64,000 bases of DNA from Lysobacter oculi (GTDB lineage: Bacteria > Pseudomonadota > Gammaproteobacteria > Xanthomonadales > Xanthomonadaceae), in contig NZ_CP029556.1 of the NCBI RefSeq assembly GCF_003293695.1, forward strand, positions 1,622,001 to 1,686,000, written 5' to 3'. The translations under genes and the position numbers were made by a program. This document shows positions 54,135 to 64,000 of the stretch, piece by piece. The notes under the pieces are model-generated. The model ran no database searches, was not told the origin of the DNA, and saw only the letters and a program-made list of their open reading frames with translations. Position 1 is the first letter of the stretch. Every line of letters begins with the position of its first letter.

Positions 54135-54192
54135 CCGGCAACTCATTATTGTAGTGGAGGCGCGCAGCCGCCGTCTCAAGGCCCGCTCGCGC

Positions 54193-55077
54193 TCAACCGT
54201 GCGTGGTGCCCTTGCCGATGAAGCGGCCCGGATCGACATAGGCGCCGTCCTTCCATACTTCCAGATGGACATGCACGCCGGTGGAGCGGCCGGTGGAGCC
54301 GGCCTTGGCGACCTCGCTGCCGGCGCGCACCAGTTCGCCGACGCGGCGGCTCAGCGCCGAGTTGTGGGCGTAGCGGGTCACGTAGCCATTGCCGTGGTCG
54401 ACCTCGATCACATGGCCGTAGCCGGAACGGTCGCCGGCGAAGGTGACCACGCCATCGGCGACGGCCAGCACCGGATCACCGTAGTCGGCGGCGAAATCGA
54501 TGCCCTTGTGGAACTGGCCGCCGGCACCGAACGGGTCCGCGCGCAGGCCAAAAGTGGAGGTGATGTAGCTGCCGGCGACCGGCGTGCCGGACGGCAGCTG
54601 GGCACGGTCGCGCTGGCGGTTGAACAGCAGCGATTCCAGCGCGCTCAGCTGCACGCCGGAGCTGCGCAGGCCGGCGTCGAGCTGGTCGATGCCGCCGGAC
54701 AGCTCGGCCGGCGCGATGTCGTGCACCGGGCCGCCACCGCCCTGGCCGACCGGCTTGGCGAAATCGAATTCACCCTGCGGCAGTTCAGCATCGCGGGCCA
54801 GGCGCTGGCCGAGTGCGTTGAGGCGGGTGGTCTCTGCCTGCAGCTCGGCCAGGCGCGCGGCCATGGCGTTCAGCTCGCGCTGCGCGGCATCGCGGCTCAG
54901 CGCCGCCTGCTGGGCGGAGGCATGGTCGGGCAGAAGCTGCATCGCCCCCACCCCGCCGCACAGGCCGGCCACCAGCAGGCAGGCCGAAGCCAGCCACGGT
55001 TGGCGGCGGATGAAGCGGCGCACGCCGGCCGTGGCCGCGCGCGTATGCTGTGAAAACACGTGGAGTTTCTGTTGCAT
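54193..55077 (-). CDS. M23-family (LytM) peptidoglycan endopeptidase-like protein
   Basis: The 294-residue product has a basic cytoplasmic N-terminus, one membrane helix (about 36-54), a coiled coil (about 65-100, [22 protein letters not shown] in two parts) and a LytM/M23 domain (about 175-290). Zinc ligands are visible in [13 protein letters not shown] and [11 protein letters not shown], with the [10 protein letters not shown] segment between them, so the enzyme is probably active on peptide cross-links. It is divergent from the DciA-like gene; their start codons share the sequence CATG. The gene lies upstream of secA and may share its transcript. Confidence 0.9.
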   Translation of the reverse strand: MQQKLHVFSQHTRAATAGVRRFIRRQPWLASACLLVAGLCGGVGAMQLLPDHASAQQAALSRDAAQRELNAMAARLAELQAETTRLNALGQRLARDAELPQGEFDFAKPVGQGGGGPVHDIAPAELSGGIDQLDAGLRSSGVQLSALESLLFNRQRDRAQLPSGTPVAGSYITSTFGLRADPFGAGGQFHKGIDFAADYGDPVLAVADGVVTFAGDRSGYGHVIEVDHGNGYVTRYAHNSALSRRVGELVRAGSEVAKAGSTGRSTGVHVHLEVWKDGAYVDPGRFIGKGTTHG

Positions 55078-55501
55078 GTCTGAATCTGGTTCCTCGTCTT
55101 CCGGTTCCCGGGCCGGCACCTCCGGCCTGCAGCCGGCGCTTGATGCCGTGCTGCGGGAGCCCGCGGGCGATACCCTGCGCCGCGCCATGTGGCTGGAAGC
55201 CGTGGACCGCCAACTGCGGCCGAAGCTTCCGGTGTCCCTGGCACCGCACATCCGCGTGGCGAACGTGGTGCAGGGGCGTCTGTCCTTGCGTGCCGACGCC
55301 CCCGCCTGGGCCAACCGCGCACGGTTTTCCAGCGAGGACATCCTGCAGGCAGCCCGATCCATCGGGCTCACGGTGGAGCGTGTCGAGATACGCGTGGCCA
55401 AGGCCGCGCCGATTCCCCGCCCCGTGCCGGAAAAACCGGCATCCCCCGCCTCGCGTGCAGCCATCGAAGAGGCGATCAGGCTGCTCGGCGATCCGGACTG
55501 A
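55076..55501 (+). CDS. DciA-like protein (DUF721), putative replicative helicase loader
   Basis: The 141-residue product has a Ser/Gly-rich start and a DUF721-type domain (about 15-105) with ALDAVLREPAGDTLRRAMWLEAVD at its head and GRLSLRADAPAWANRARFSSEDIL, the segment typical of this family. DciA members are thought to load DnaB helicase in bacteria that lack DnaC. A Pro/Ala tail follows. GGAG lies 10 bp before the ATG. The gene occupies the place between lpxC and secA where enterobacteria carry secM. Confidence 0.83.
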   Translation: MSESGSSSSGSRAGTSGLQPALDAVLREPAGDTLRRAMWLEAVDRQLRPKLPVSLAPHIRVANVVQGRLSLRADAPAWANRARFSSEDILQAARSIGLTVERVEIRVAKAAPIPRPVPEKPASPASRAAIEEAIRLLGDPD

Positions 55502-55651
55502 AAGCCGCTTTCACGCGGCCTCCACATCCATCGGGGCGCGTAGGGTAAACGCGCAAGTCGTTGAATTTGTTAAACAACCGTTTCACGAACCGGAATGGCC
55601 CCGGAAACCGGTCCGCCATCCGACGAACGGTCATCCATCCAAAAACACGGT

Positions 55652-56575
55652 TCAGGCCAGCGCGGGGTTGCCCGGCGCGGCGTACATCGCCGGCAGGCCG
55701 GCGTCTTCGGGACCTTCGAAGGTCACTTCTTCCCAGGCCGAGGTCTCGGCCAGCAGGGCGCGCACCAGCTTGTTGTTGAGCGCGTGGCCGGACTTGAAGC
55801 CGGCATAGGCGCCGATCACGGCGTGGCCGGCCAGGTACAGGTCGCCGACGGCATCGAGGATCTTGTGGCGGACGAATTCGTCGGCGTAACGCAGGCCGTC
55901 CTCGTTCAGCACGCGGAACTCGTCGAGCACGATGGCGTTGTCCATCGACCCGCCCAGCCCGAGGTTGCGCTCGCGCATGTATTCCAGGTCGTGCATGAAG
56001 CCGAAGGTGCGCGCGCGGCTGACTTCCTTGATGTAGCGGGAGGTCGAGAAGTCGATGCCGGCGCTGGACTGCGCGGCCGGGATCGCCGGGTGGTTGAACT
56101 CCACGGTGAAGTCGAGCCGGAAGCCGTCGTGCGGGGTGAAGCGCGCCCACTTGTCGCCTTCGCGCACTTCGACCGGGTGGAGGATACGGATGAAGCGCTT
56201 CGGCGCGTCCTGCTCGGCGATGCCGGCGGACTGCAGCAGGAAGACGAAGGGACCGGCCGAGCCGTCCATGATCGGCACTTCGGCCGCGGACAGTTCCACG
56301 TAGGCGTTGTCGATGCCGAGGCCGGCCATCGCCGACAACAGGTGCTCGACGGTCTGGACCTTGGCGGGCCCGCAGGACAGGCCGGTGCAGAGCGTGGTTT
56401 CGCTCACCAGGTCGCCGCGGGCGGGGATTTCGATGACCGGATCCAGATCGACGCGCCGGAACACGATACCGGTGTCGATAGGGGCCGGGCGCAGCGTCAG
56501 GAAGACCTTCTCGCCGCTGTGCAACCCGACGCCCGTCGCACGGATCACGTTCTTCAAGGTGCGTTGGCGGGTCAT
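55652..56575 (-). CDS. lpxC: UDP-3-O-acyl-N-acetylglucosamine deacetylase LpxC
   Basis: LpxC carries out the committed step of lipid A synthesis. The 307-residue product opens [24 protein letters not shown], has the zinc His in [20 protein letters not shown] and the second zinc pair plus catalytic His in [16 protein letters not shown] and [15 protein letters not shown]. Length is normal. It follows ftsZ by 211 bp with a terminator-like hairpin between. The 150 bp to the convergent DciA-like gene hold only a weak 5-bp hairpin. Confidence 0.98.
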   Translation of the reverse strand: MTRQRTLKNVIRATGVGLHSGEKVFLTLRPAPIDTGIVFRRVDLDPVIEIPARGDLVSETTLCTGLSCGPAKVQTVEHLLSAMAGLGIDNAYVELSAAEVPIMDGSAGPFVFLLQSAGIAEQDAPKRFIRILHPVEVREGDKWARFTPHDGFRLDFTVEFNHPAIPAAQSSAGIDFSTSRYIKEVSRARTFGFMHDLEYMRERNLGLGGSMDNAIVLDEFRVLNEDGLRYADEFVRHKILDAVGDLYLAGHAVIGAYAGFKSGHALNNKLVRALLAETSAWEEVTFEGPEDAGLPAMYAAPGNPALA

Positions 56576-56682
56576 CGGTGGTTTGGATCCTGAACAGGCG
56601 CGTTTTTCCGACCGTGCAGGTTAACACGCGGCCGGATGAACACCGCCGTAAGCCCTTGTCTGGCGGGGGCTGGCGGAGAAAG

Positions 56683-56706
56683 GCGTCGGGTCAGCCGACC
56701 CGACGC
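56683..56706 (-). terminator. Candidate ftsZ terminator
   Basis: A perfect 10-bp stem GCGTCGGGTC/GACCCGACGC (56683-56692 and 56697-56706) with a 4-nt loop lies 80 bp past the ftsZ stop on the minus strand. It is followed by CCTTTCTCC, only a weak T-run, so it may attenuate rather than end transcription into lpxC. Confidence 0.55.
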
Positions 56707-56786
56707 AAAGGGACAGACATGGGTCGATGCGGTTTTGCCGCATCACCGCCCTCGGGGATCACCCTCGGGCGGTTGTTCTGCTTGGA

Positions 56787-58037
56787 TCAGTCGGCCTGGC
56801 GGCGCAGGAACGCCGGAATGTCCAGGTAATCCGCGCCACCGAAGTCAGCCGCCACCGGCGCGCTTTCCGCCGCCTGCGCCGCGGCGCCACGGCGCAGGCC
56901 GGACGCCAGGCCCTGGGCCGGGTTGAACGCGGCGACCGGGACGTCGTCGATCGGCAGGCCGGTGGTGCCGTCGCGCTTGGCGACCTGCACGTTCGGCACG
57001 ATCTCCATCTGCGGCTTGGGCTTGCGCACCGGCTCGAAGCCGAAGTCGTTGCGCGGCAGCGCCTGGCGCGCGGCATTGCGGTTGAGGCCGGTGGCGACCA
57101 CGGTGACCTTGACCTCGTCCTGCATGTCCGGGTCGAGCGAGGTGCCGATGATGACCGTCGCGTCCTCGGAGGCGAACTCCTCGATGGTCTGGCCGATCTC
57201 GGAGAACTCGGCCATGGTGAAGTCCGGGCCGGCGGTGATGTTGACCAGCACGCCGTTGGCCCCGGCCAGGTTCACATCGTCCAGCAGCGGGTTCTGGATG
57301 GCGGCCTCGGCGGCGGCCTGGGCGCGGTCGTCGCCGCGGGCGGCACCGGTACCCATCATCGCCAGGCCCATTTCGCTCATCACCGTGCGCACGTCGGCGA
57401 AGTCGACGTTGATCATGCCCGGGCGGACGATCAGGTCGGAGATGCCCTGCACGGCGCCCTGCAGCACGTCGTTGGCGGCGCGGAAGGCCTGCGTCATCGT
57501 CGCGTTGCGGCCGAGCACGGTGATCAGCTTCTCGTTGGGGATGGTAATCAGCGAATCGACGTGCTGCGAAAGCTCCTCGATGCCCTTCATCGCCACCTGC
57601 ATGCGGCGGCGGCCTTCGAACGGGAACGGCTTGGTGACCACGGCCACGGTCAGGATGCCCATTTCCTTGGCCAGCTGCGCCACGACCGGCGCTGCGCCGG
57701 TGCCGGTGCCGCCGCCCATGCCGGCGGTGATGAACACCATGTCGGCGCCCTGCAGCGCGTCCATGATGCGTTCGCGGTCTTCCAGCGCGGCCTGGCGGCC
57801 TACTTCAGGGTTGGCGCCGGCGCCGAGGCCCTTGGTGACGTTGCTGCCAAGCTGCAGCTGCAGCTTGGCGCCGCAGTTCTTGATCGCCTGCGAGTCGGTG
57901 TTGGCGGTGATGAACTCCACGCCATCCACCTGGCTGTTGACCATGTGCGCGACCGCGTTGCCGCCGCCGCCGCCCACGCCGACCACCTTGATGACGGCGT
58001 TCGGGGCCATTTTTTCCATCAGTTCGAAAGTTGCCAT
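56787..58037 (-). CDS. ftsZ: Cell division GTPase FtsZ
   Basis: FtsZ polymerises into the division ring. The 416-residue product has the tubulin signature [10 protein letters not shown] (about 106-115), the T7 loop [11 protein letters not shown] with its catalytic Asp, and a C-terminal FtsA/ZipA-binding peptide [15 protein letters not shown] prefer ATG 58037 because GAGGA lies 7 bp upstream; an ATG two codons earlier (58043) is almost on that site. A linker of about 70 residues (320-400) is variable. It follows ftsA by 141 bp. Confidence 0.98.
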   Translation of the reverse strand: MATFELMEKMAPNAVIKVVGVGGGGGNAVAHMVNSQVDGVEFITANTDSQAIKNCGAKLQLQLGSNVTKGLGAGANPEVGRQAALEDRERIMDALQGADMVFITAGMGGGTGTGAAPVVAQLAKEMGILTVAVVTKPFPFEGRRRMQVAMKGIEELSQHVDSLITIPNEKLITVLGRNATMTQAFRAANDVLQGAVQGISDLIVRPGMINVDFADVRTVMSEMGLAMMGTGAARGDDRAQAAAEAAIQNPLLDDVNLAGANGVLVNITAGPDFTMAEFSEIGQTIEEFASEDATVIIGTSLDPDMQDEVKVTVVATGLNRNAARQALPRNDFGFEPVRKPKPQMEIVPNVQVAKRDGTTGLPIDDVPVAAFNPAQGLASGLRRGAAAQAAESAPVAADFGGADYLDIPAFLRRQAD

Positions 58038-58178
58038 GTCCATGTCCTCGTTGTTGGGCCGGGTTGTCGCTCTGTCCGGGATTCGGACCCGGTGCAGCCG
58101 CCACGCCGGCGTCTTGGTCTAGTTGTTGTTGCCGTTTGAAGCCTTCGCATCCGCCGGCCGTCCGGCGGCACCGCACTT

Positions 58179-59426
58179 TCAGAACTGCCCGCTGTACCAA
58201 TCCTTCAATTTCCGGAACCACTCCGGCCCGCCGCTGCGGCCACCGGGCAGCAGCGCCCGGCCGCTGCGCGGCTGTTCCATCCGGCTGCCCATCAGCAGCA
58301 GGCCGACGCCGGTCGCATGCACCGGGTTGCCGACCACTTCGGCCAGCCCGGAGACGTGTTGGGGGATGCCGACGCGCACCGGCATCTGCAGCATTTCCTC
58401 GGCCAGTTCGACCACGCCTTCCATCTTCGAACCGCCGCCGGTCAGCACCATGCCGGCGCGGACCAGCTCCTCGAAGCCGGAGCGGCGCAGCTCCGCCTGC
58501 ACCATCTCGAAGATTTCCTCGTAACGTCCCTGCACCGCCTGCGCCAGCGCATGGCGCGGCAGGCGGCGCGGCGGACGGTCGCCGACGCTCGGCACCTGGA
58601 TGCTTTCTTCCGCCGTCGCCATCTGCGCCAGCGCGCAGGCGTAGCGGACCTTGATCTGCTCGGCTTCCGGCGTCGGCGTGCGCAGCATGTGGGCGATGTC
58701 GTTGGTGACGTGGTCGCCGGCGATCGGCAGCGAAGCCGTGTGCGAGATCGCGCCCTGCACGAACACCGCGACGTCGGTGGTGCCGGCGCCGATATCGACC
58801 AGCACCACGCCCAGCTCGCGTTCGTCATCGGTCAACACCGCTTCGCTCGACGCCAGCGCGGAGAGGATCAGGTCGTCCACCGACAGGCTGCAGCGCTGCA
58901 CGCACTTGGTGATGTTCTGCGCCGCCGACTGTGCGCAGGTGACCAGGTGCGCGTGTACTTCAAGGCGCACGCCGCTCATCCCGACCGGGTTGCGGATGCC
59001 TTCCTGCGAACTGTCGAGCACGTATTCGCGGGCGATCGCGTGGAGGATGCGCTGGTCGGAGGGAATCGCCACCGCCTTCGCCGCTTCCAGCGCGCGTTCC
59101 ATGTCGCCGTAGGTGACTTCGCCATCGCGCAGCGGCTCCATGCCCTGCGAGTTGCGGCACTGCACGTGGTTGCCGGAGATCGACGCGTACACCGAGCGGA
59201 TCTCGCAGCCGGCCATCAGTTCGGCCTCTTCCACCGCGCGCTGGATCGACTGCACGGTGGAGTCGATGTCGACCACCACGCCGCGACGCAGCCCGCGCGA
59301 CTCGTGGCTGCCGACGCCGATCACCTCGACCGGCATGCCCGGCGCGTATTCGCCGACCAGGGCGGTGACCTTCGACGTGCCGATGTCGAGGCCCACGATC
59401 AGGGATTTGTCGCCTTTGCGGTTCAT
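58179..59426 (-). CDS. ftsA: Cell division protein FtsA
   Basis: FtsA is the actin-like membrane tether of FtsZ. The 415-residue product has the actin-family phosphate loops LIVGLDIGTSKVTALVGEY and GVVLVDIGAGTTDVAVF, the adenosine loop GMVLTGGGSKMEGV, and a C-terminal amphipathic helix region (PEWFRKLKDWYSGQF) that would bind the inner membrane. Its ATG overlaps the ftsQ stop by 4 bp and has GGAAG upstream. The longer open frame crosses ftsQ and was not used. Confidence 0.97.
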   Translation of the reverse strand: MNRKGDKSLIVGLDIGTSKVTALVGEYAPGMPVEVIGVGSHESRGLRRGVVVDIDSTVQSIQRAVEEAELMAGCEIRSVYASISGNHVQCRNSQGMEPLRDGEVTYGDMERALEAAKAVAIPSDQRILHAIAREYVLDSSQEGIRNPVGMSGVRLEVHAHLVTCAQSAAQNITKCVQRCSLSVDDLILSALASSEAVLTDDERELGVVLVDIGAGTTDVAVFVQGAISHTASLPIAGDHVTNDIAHMLRTPTPEAEQIKVRYACALAQMATAEESIQVPSVGDRPPRRLPRHALAQAVQGRYEEIFEMVQAELRRSGFEELVRAGMVLTGGGSKMEGVVELAEEMLQMPVRVGIPQHVSGLAEVVGNPVHATGVGLLLMGSRMEQPRSGRALLPGGRSGGPEWFRKLKDWYSGQF

Positions 59427-60160
59427 GCGGTCTTCCGGGGTAATGCGATGGGGGATACGGCTTCGCTCCACTTCAGCGCGAAGCCGTTGGCGTAGCGCAG
59501 GTCGGCGCGTTGCAGCGCGCGGCCGGCCGGCGCGATCAACTTGGGCAGCAGGTCGGCGAAGCGGCGCACGCGGTCTTCGGCGTCCTGGCGGCCGACGATG
59601 ACCTGCGCGCCATCGGACAGGCGCAGCATCCAGCTGCCGCGCGCGTCCTGGCGCAGCTCGCGCACGCCCAGGCCGAGCGGCGCGAACAGTTCGCGCGAGC
59701 GGTTGTAGAAGGCGAGCACTTCGGCCACGCGGCGCGGGTCGCCACCGAGTTGCGGCAGGCCCTTCGGCAGCGCGTTGCCCATCGCCGCGCGCGGGTAGAG
59801 CGTGCCGCGCTCGGAGAGCAGCAGCTTCTCGTCCCACAGCGCCAGCGGGCGGTGTTCGCTGATGCGCACTTCCAGCACGTCCGGCCAGCGCTTGCTGACT
59901 TCGGCGGATTCCACCCACGGCAGCTTCGCCAGCGCATTGCGCGCATCGTCCAGCCGCACCGCGAAGAAGCCCTGCTTCGCATACGGGGCCAGCAACTTCT
60001 GCAGTTCGGCATCGGGCACGTGGCGGGCGTCGCTGGTGACGCGCAGCTTGGTCAGCGGGAAGCGCTCGGTGCCGATCCAGCCGTTCATCACCGCGACCAC
60101 CGGCAGCACGATGAGCCCGATGGCGATGGCGATGGCGACGATGCGCAGGAAGGCGTTCAC
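59423..60160 (-). CDS. ftsQ: Cell division protein FtsQ
   Basis: FtsQ is a bitopic divisome protein that recruits FtsB/FtsL. The 245-residue product has a short cytoplasmic start, one membrane helix (about 5-23), a POTRA domain (about 30-105, with [16 protein letters not shown] and [19 protein letters not shown]) and a beta domain (about 110-240). The start is GTG, overlapping the ddlB stop as GTGA; an upstream in-frame start would add 15 residues. The short cytoplasmic tail is unusual compared with enterobacterial FtsQ. Confidence 0.95.
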   Translation of the reverse strand: MNAFLRIVAIAIAIGLIVLPVVAVMNGWIGTERFPLTKLRVTSDARHVPDAELQKLLAPYAKQGFFAVRLDDARNALAKLPWVESAEVSKRWPDVLEVRISEHRPLALWDEKLLLSERGTLYPRAAMGNALPKGLPQLGGDPRRVAEVLAFYNRSRELFAPLGLGVRELRQDARGSWMLRLSDGAQVIVGRQDAEDRVRRFADLLPKLIAPAGRALQRADLRYANGFALKWSEAVSPIALPRKTA

Positions 60161-61134
60161 GCGGAAGCGGCCTCCCCCATCGTCTGTTCGAGGATGCGCC
60201 AGCACAGTTCGTCGAACTCGATGCCCAGCGTGCGCGCCGACTTCGGCACCAGTGAGGTCGCGGTCATGCCGGGCGCGGTGTTCACCTCGATCAGCTGGAA
60301 GCCACGCTCCACATCGCGCATCACATCGACCCGGCCCCAGCCACTGCAGTCGGCGGCGGCGAACCCGGCCTCGGCGAGGCGGCGGATCTCCGCTTCGTCA
60401 TCACCTTCCAGACCGGGCGTGATGTATTGGGTGTCGCCGGTGACGTACTTGGCGTTGTAGTCGTACCACTCGCCCTTGGGCACGATGCGGATCGACGGCA
60501 GCGCACGGCCGGCGATCACCGGCACCGAGAACTCGTCGCCGCGCACCATCTGTTCCATCAGCAGCTCGCCGGCGTACTTCAGCGCGAAGTCGATGGCCGG
60601 CTGGAGGTCGGCTTCGGTCAGCACGCGGAACACGCCGACGCTGGAGCCTTCGCTCGACGGCTTGACGAAGACCGGGTAGCCCAGCGACGCGGCCGCCGCG
60701 CGCAATTCCGCGCCCCGGTCGGCGCGCCCGCCACCCGGCAGGCGCACGAACTTCGGCGTCGGCAGGCCTTCGGCGATCCACACCTGCTTGGTGCGGATCT
60801 TGTCCATGGTCAGCGCGCTGCCGAGCACGCCGGAACCGGTGTATGGCACCTTGAGCGCATCCAGCACGCCCTGCATCACGCCGTTCTCGCCGGCACCGCC
60901 GTGGAGGATGTTGAAGACGCGGTCGACGCGGCCCGCGCGGATTTCATCCAGCAGCGCCGGCAGGCCGTCCACCGCGTGCGCATCGACGCCGCGCGACTGC
61001 AGCGCCTGCAGCACGGCGGCACCGGATTTCAGCGACACCTCGCGCTCGCTGCTGTCACCGCCGAGCAGCACCACCACGCGCCCGAAGCGCGAAGCGTCGG
61101 TGACCGCAAGCGGCGGGAAGCTCCTCTCACTCAT
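60157..61134 (-). CDS. ddlB: D-alanine--D-alanine ligase DdlB
   Basis: DdlB makes the D-Ala-D-Ala end of the peptidoglycan stem. The 325-residue product is an ATP-grasp enzyme: [18 protein letters not shown] (about 20-37), [40 protein letters not shown], and the C-terminal [14 protein letters not shown] with the magnesium-binding Glu-Asn region ([10 protein letters not shown]). Its ATG overlaps murC by 8 bp and its stop overlaps ftsQ by 4 bp. Confidence 0.97.
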   Translation of the reverse strand: MSERSFPPLAVTDASRFGRVVVLLGGDSSEREVSLKSGAAVLQALQSRGVDAHAVDGLPALLDEIRAGRVDRVFNILHGGAGENGVMQGVLDALKVPYTGSGVLGSALTMDKIRTKQVWIAEGLPTPKFVRLPGGGRADRGAELRAAAASLGYPVFVKPSSEGSSVGVFRVLTEADLQPAIDFALKYAGELLMEQMVRGDEFSVPVIAGRALPSIRIVPKGEWYDYNAKYVTGDTQYITPGLEGDDEAEIRRLAEAGFAAADCSGWGRVDVMRDVERGFQLIEVNTAPGMTATSLVPKSARTLGIEFDELCWRILEQTMGEAASA

Positions 61135-62584
61135 GGCCCGCCTCCTTGCGCGCGAAACCTTCGGCGGCGATCTGCTGGGCGGCCGCGCCGATGTCGCCGG
61201 CGCCCATCAGCAGCAGCAGGTCGCCGTCGCGCAGCAGGTCGGGCAGCACCGTGCGCAGCTCGGCGGGCGACGCGACCAGCACCGGGTCGATGCGGCCACG
61301 GGTGCGAATGGCGCGGGCCAGCGACTTGCCGTCGGCGCCGGCGATCGGCGCTTCGCCGGCCGGATAGACCTCGGTCAGCACCAGCGCATCGACATCGCTC
61401 AACACCGCGGCAAAGTCATCGAACTGGTCGCGGGTGCGGCTGTAGCGATGCGGCTGGAACGCCACCACCAGCCGGCGCTCCGGCCAGCCACCGCGCGCGG
61501 CATCGAACACCGCGGCGAGCTCCTTCGGGTGATGTCCGTAGTCATCGACCACGGTGACCCTGCCGCCGCCGTCGAGCGGCAGTTCGGCCAGCTGGTTGAA
61601 GCGGCGGCCGATGCCCTTGAACTTGGCCAGCGCCTCGGCAATGGTTTCCGGCGCGATGCCCAGCTGCCAGCCGATGGCGGCGGCGGCCAGCGAGTTCTGC
61701 ACGTTGTGGCGGCCCGGCAGCGCCAGCACCACCGGCGTGCAGGAACCATCGGGCAGGCACAGGTCGAAGTGCATCGCGGCGCCGACCTGGCGCACGCCTT
61801 CGGCACGCACTTCGGCGGTCTCGCTGAAACCGTAGGTCAGCACGTGGCGCGGCGTGGCGGCGGCCAGCGCGGCGACTTCCGGGTCGTCGATGCACAGCAC
61901 GGCGAGCCCGTAGAACGGCAGACGGTGCAGGAACTCGGCGAATGCGGCCTGCACCTTGGCGAAATCGTTGTCGTAGTTTTCGAGATGGTCGGCGTCGATG
62001 TTGGTGATGACGGCGATCAGCGGATTCAGGCGCAGGAAGCTGCCGTCGCTCTCGTCGGCCTCGGCCACCAGCCACTGGCTCGCGCCGAGCTTGGCGTTGG
62101 CGCCGGCGGCGAGCAGCTGGCCGCCGATGACGAAGGTCGGATCCTTGCCGCCTTCGAACAGCACGCTCGCGGCCAGCGAGGTCGTCGTGGTCTTGCCGTG
62201 CGTGCCGGCGATGGCGATGCCGCGGCGGAAACGCATCAGCTCGGCCAGCATCTCGGCGCGCGGGACGATCGGGATGCGCTGGGCGCGCGCTTCCATCAAT
62301 TCGGGGTTGTCACGCTTGATCGCCGACGACACCACCACGCAGTCGGCGCCGAGCACGTTGGCGGCGGCGTGCTCGCGGTCGATGCGCGCGCCGAGCTTCT
62401 GCAGGCGGCGGGTCGCGGCGTTGTCGGCGCGGTCGGAACCGGAGACCTCGTAGCCGAGCGTGCACAGCACTTCGGCAATGCCGCTCATGCCCACGCCGCC
62501 GATGCCGACGAAATGCACGCGGCGGAACGCGCGGGCCAGGTCACCCGGATCCTGCAGGCGGCGTTCGAACACGGTGCTGATCAT
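61127..62584 (-). CDS. murC: UDP-N-acetylmuramate--L-alanine ligase MurC
   Basis: MurC adds L-Ala to UDP-MurNAc in the cytoplasm. The 485-residue product has the N-terminal Rossmann-like domain ([18 protein letters not shown], about 22-39), the ATP-binding P-loop [13 protein letters not shown], the [10 protein letters not shown] block and the C-terminal HHPKEL and FQPHRYSRT segments of Mur ligases. It overlaps murG by 4 bp and ddlB by 8 bp, without any murB gene between murC and ddlB as in some gammaproteobacteria. Confidence 0.98.
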   Translation of the reverse strand: MISTVFERRLQDPGDLARAFRRVHFVGIGGVGMSGIAEVLCTLGYEVSGSDRADNAATRRLQKLGARIDREHAAANVLGADCVVVSSAIKRDNPELMEARAQRIPIVPRAEMLAELMRFRRGIAIAGTHGKTTTTSLAASVLFEGGKDPTFVIGGQLLAAGANAKLGASQWLVAEADESDGSFLRLNPLIAVITNIDADHLENYDNDFAKVQAAFAEFLHRLPFYGLAVLCIDDPEVAALAAATPRHVLTYGFSETAEVRAEGVRQVGAAMHFDLCLPDGSCTPVVLALPGRHNVQNSLAAAAIGWQLGIAPETIAEALAKFKGIGRRFNQLAELPLDGGGRVTVVDDYGHHPKELAAVFDAARGGWPERRLVVAFQPHRYSRTRDQFDDFAAVLSDVDALVLTEVYPAGEAPIAGADGKSLARAIRTRGRIDPVLVASPAELRTVLPDLLRDGDLLLLMGAGDIGAAAQQIAAEGFARKEAGHE

Positions 62585-63642
62585 TTCGCCACCTCCATCA
62601 CGGCGTCGGCCACGCGTTCGGCGGCATCGGGTTTGGCCAGTGCGCGCGCGGCCCGGCCCATCGCCTGCAGGCGCGTGGGGCCGGCGGCGAACACCGCGAG
62701 CTGCGCGTGCAGCAGGTCGGCCAGCGCGTCGCTCTGCGGCACCAGCACGGCGGCGCCGCGTTCGACCAGGTATTCGGCATTGCGGGTCTGGTGGTCGTCC
62801 ACCGCCTGCGGGAAAGGCACCAGCACGCTGGGCACGCCGGCGGCGCAGACTTCGGCCAGGGTCAGCGCACCGGCGCGGCAGACCACCACATCGGCCCAGG
62901 CATAGGCGGCGGCCATGTCGGCGATGAAGGCTTCCGGCTGCACGGCGAGGCCGGCATCGGCGTAGGCCTTGCGCGCGTCATCGAGCATCTTTTCGCCGCA
63001 CTGGTGGCGCACGTCGAAAGCACCGGCCGGCAGTTTGGCGAGCGCCTTGGGCAGCGCGGTGTTCAACGCGCGCGCGCCCTGGCTGCCACCGAGCACCAGC
63101 AGTCTGAGTGGCGCGGCGGGCGTGGCATCGCGGGCCGGCAGGGAAGCGATCTCCTCACGCACCGGATTGCCGACCACGCGCTCGCCATCGAAGGTGCCGG
63201 GAAAGCCGGTCATGACGATGCGGGCGAGCTTCGACAGCACGCGGTTGGTGAGCCCGGCGGCGCGGTTCTGTTCGTGTACCAGCAGCGGGATGCCGGCGAG
63301 TTTCGCGGCCAGGCCACCCGGCCCCGCGGCGAAACCACCGAAACTCACCACCGCGCGCGGCTGGCGCTGGCGCAGGATGGCGCCGGCGGCCCGCACGCTG
63401 CCGATCAGCGCGAACGGCAGCTGCAGCAGCTTGGCGACGCCCTTGCCGCGCGCGCCACTGACCGCGATGGTGTCGATGTCGATGCCGTGCTGCGGCACCA
63501 GCCGGGTTTCCATGCCGCCGTGCGCACCCAGCCACAGCACCGGCACGCCACGCGCGCGCAACGCCTTGGCCACGGCGAGGCCGGGGAAGATGTGGCCGCC
63601 GGTACCGCCGGCCAGGATCATCACGGGCGCGTTCGGGTTCAT
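62581..63642 (-). CDS. murG: Lipid II-forming glycosyltransferase MurG
   Basis: MurG adds GlcNAc to lipid I on the inner face of the membrane. The 353-residue product has the GT28 glycine loops [17 protein letters not shown] (about 12-28) and [16 protein letters not shown], the [13 protein letters not shown] segment and the C-terminal UDP-GlcNAc site [24 protein letters not shown]. Its start overlaps the ftsW stop as ATGA. Length is typical. Confidence 0.98.
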   Translation of the reverse strand: MNPNAPVMILAGGTGGHIFPGLAVAKALRARGVPVLWLGAHGGMETRLVPQHGIDIDTIAVSGARGKGVAKLLQLPFALIGSVRAAGAILRQRQPRAVVSFGGFAAGPGGLAAKLAGIPLLVHEQNRAAGLTNRVLSKLARIVMTGFPGTFDGERVVGNPVREEIASLPARDATPAAPLRLLVLGGSQGARALNTALPKALAKLPAGAFDVRHQCGEKMLDDARKAYADAGLAVQPEAFIADMAAAYAWADVVVCRAGALTLAEVCAAGVPSVLVPFPQAVDDHQTRNAEYLVERGAAVLVPQSDALADLLHAQLAVFAAGPTRLQAMGRAARALAKPDAAERVADAVMEVAK

Positions 63643-64000
63643 TGGCCGGAAGCGCCTCCGAACGAGGGCTCGATGCGCGAACGACGCGTGCGCGCGGCAT
63701 CGCCGCCGGCGCTGCGCGGCATGCGGTCGAGCAGGCGGGCGAGCGTGGCGCGGGTGCGGTCACCGGCTTCGGCCAGCGCATCGGCGGCCACGCTGGCGGC
63801 TTCGCGCACCGGGGTGGCGGCGGGCTGCACCGGCTTGGTGGCTTCGGCCACGGGCGCGGCGGCGGTATTCGGCATCGAGGCTTCGCGGCGCAGGGCGACC
63901 TGGCGGCGTGCGCGTTCGAACTCCCACGACACGCGCAGCAGAAGCCCCATCGCCACGCACGTCACCAGGATGCTGGAACCACCGGAGGAAATCAGCGGCA
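63639..64000 (-). CDS. ftsW: Peptidoglycan polymerase FtsW, C-terminal part with long tail (runs off window)
   Basis: The visible 119 residues begin in the last membrane helix of a SEDS glycosyltransferase ([23 protein letters not shown]), the end signature of FtsW. The tail that follows the helix is about 97 residues long, Ala/Pro-rich and with many Arg, far longer than the roughly 20-residue tail of the E. coli protein. The helix-like stretch [27 protein letters not shown] stands out (in two parts). The catalytic core lies beyond the window. Its stop overlaps murG. Confidence 0.93.
   Translation of the reverse strand, partial: PLISSGGSSILVTCVAMGLLLRVSWEFERARRQVALRREASMPNTAAAPVAEATKPVQPAATPVREAASVAADALAEAGDRTRATLARLLDRMPRSAGGDAARTRRSRIEPSFGGASGQ

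Overview
This 64 kb window is a GC-rich (roughly two-thirds GC), densely packed chromosomal segment of a gammaproteobacterium. It most likely belongs to the Lysobacteraceae/Xanthomonadaceae (Lysobacter, Luteimonas, Thermomonas or Pseudoxanthomonas type). The assignment rests on gene order: yebC-ruvC-ruvA-kup-ruvB-ybgC-tolQRAB-pal-cpoB, sucCD next to pilSR and the type IV pilus genes, and the dcw cluster ending ftsQAZ-lpxC beside secA. Protein family calls come from motifs and recalled family features; no database was searched. No rRNA, tRNA, CRISPR array, insertion sequence or prophage was seen. Most genes are housekeeping, and many neighbours overlap by 4 bp (ATGA/GTGA), which suggests translational coupling.

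Region 1 (1-14,226, minus strand): Tol-Pal envelope system, RuvABC Holliday-junction machinery with a Kup potassium transporter set between ruvA and ruvB, yebC, and then aspS followed by three small overlapping genes (VOC, GNAT, alpha/beta hydrolase). FmdB-type and oxidoreductase-like small proteins lie beyond. The ruvC-ruvA gap carries a cluster of strong palindromes. Region 2 (14,311-18,716): a SIMPL-domain protein, an unknown lipoprotein, a GNAT, an ABC-F ATPase and a His-rich unknown protein.

Region 3 (18,746-28,425, minus strand) is a cobalamin salvage operon under one cobalamin riboswitch: btuB, a BtuM-like membrane protein, cobO, cbiB, cobD-type decarboxylase, cobQ, cobU, cobT, cobC, cobS. 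No corrin-ring genes are present, so the set looks built for import and completion of corrinoids. A CobB sirtuin is divergent from it.

Region 4 (29,293-41,250): a secreted unknown protein, clpB, DUF4166-pgeF-rluD, bamD, nadE, a DUF389 membrane protein and sucCD. Region 5 (41,411-50,222, plus strand): pilS, pilR, a sigma-54 promoter, two short pilins, pilB, pilC, pilD and coaE. The central 600 bp of pilC are strikingly AT-rich (about 45% GC) yet in frame, suggesting a recombined mosaic gene.

Region 6 (50,223-64,000): a Nudix-ThiE fusion, secA, an M23 peptidase and a DciA-like gene that start head-to-head inside one CATG, then lpxC, ftsZ, ftsA, ftsQ, ddlB, murC, murG and the end of ftsW, which carries an unusually long cytoplasmic tail.
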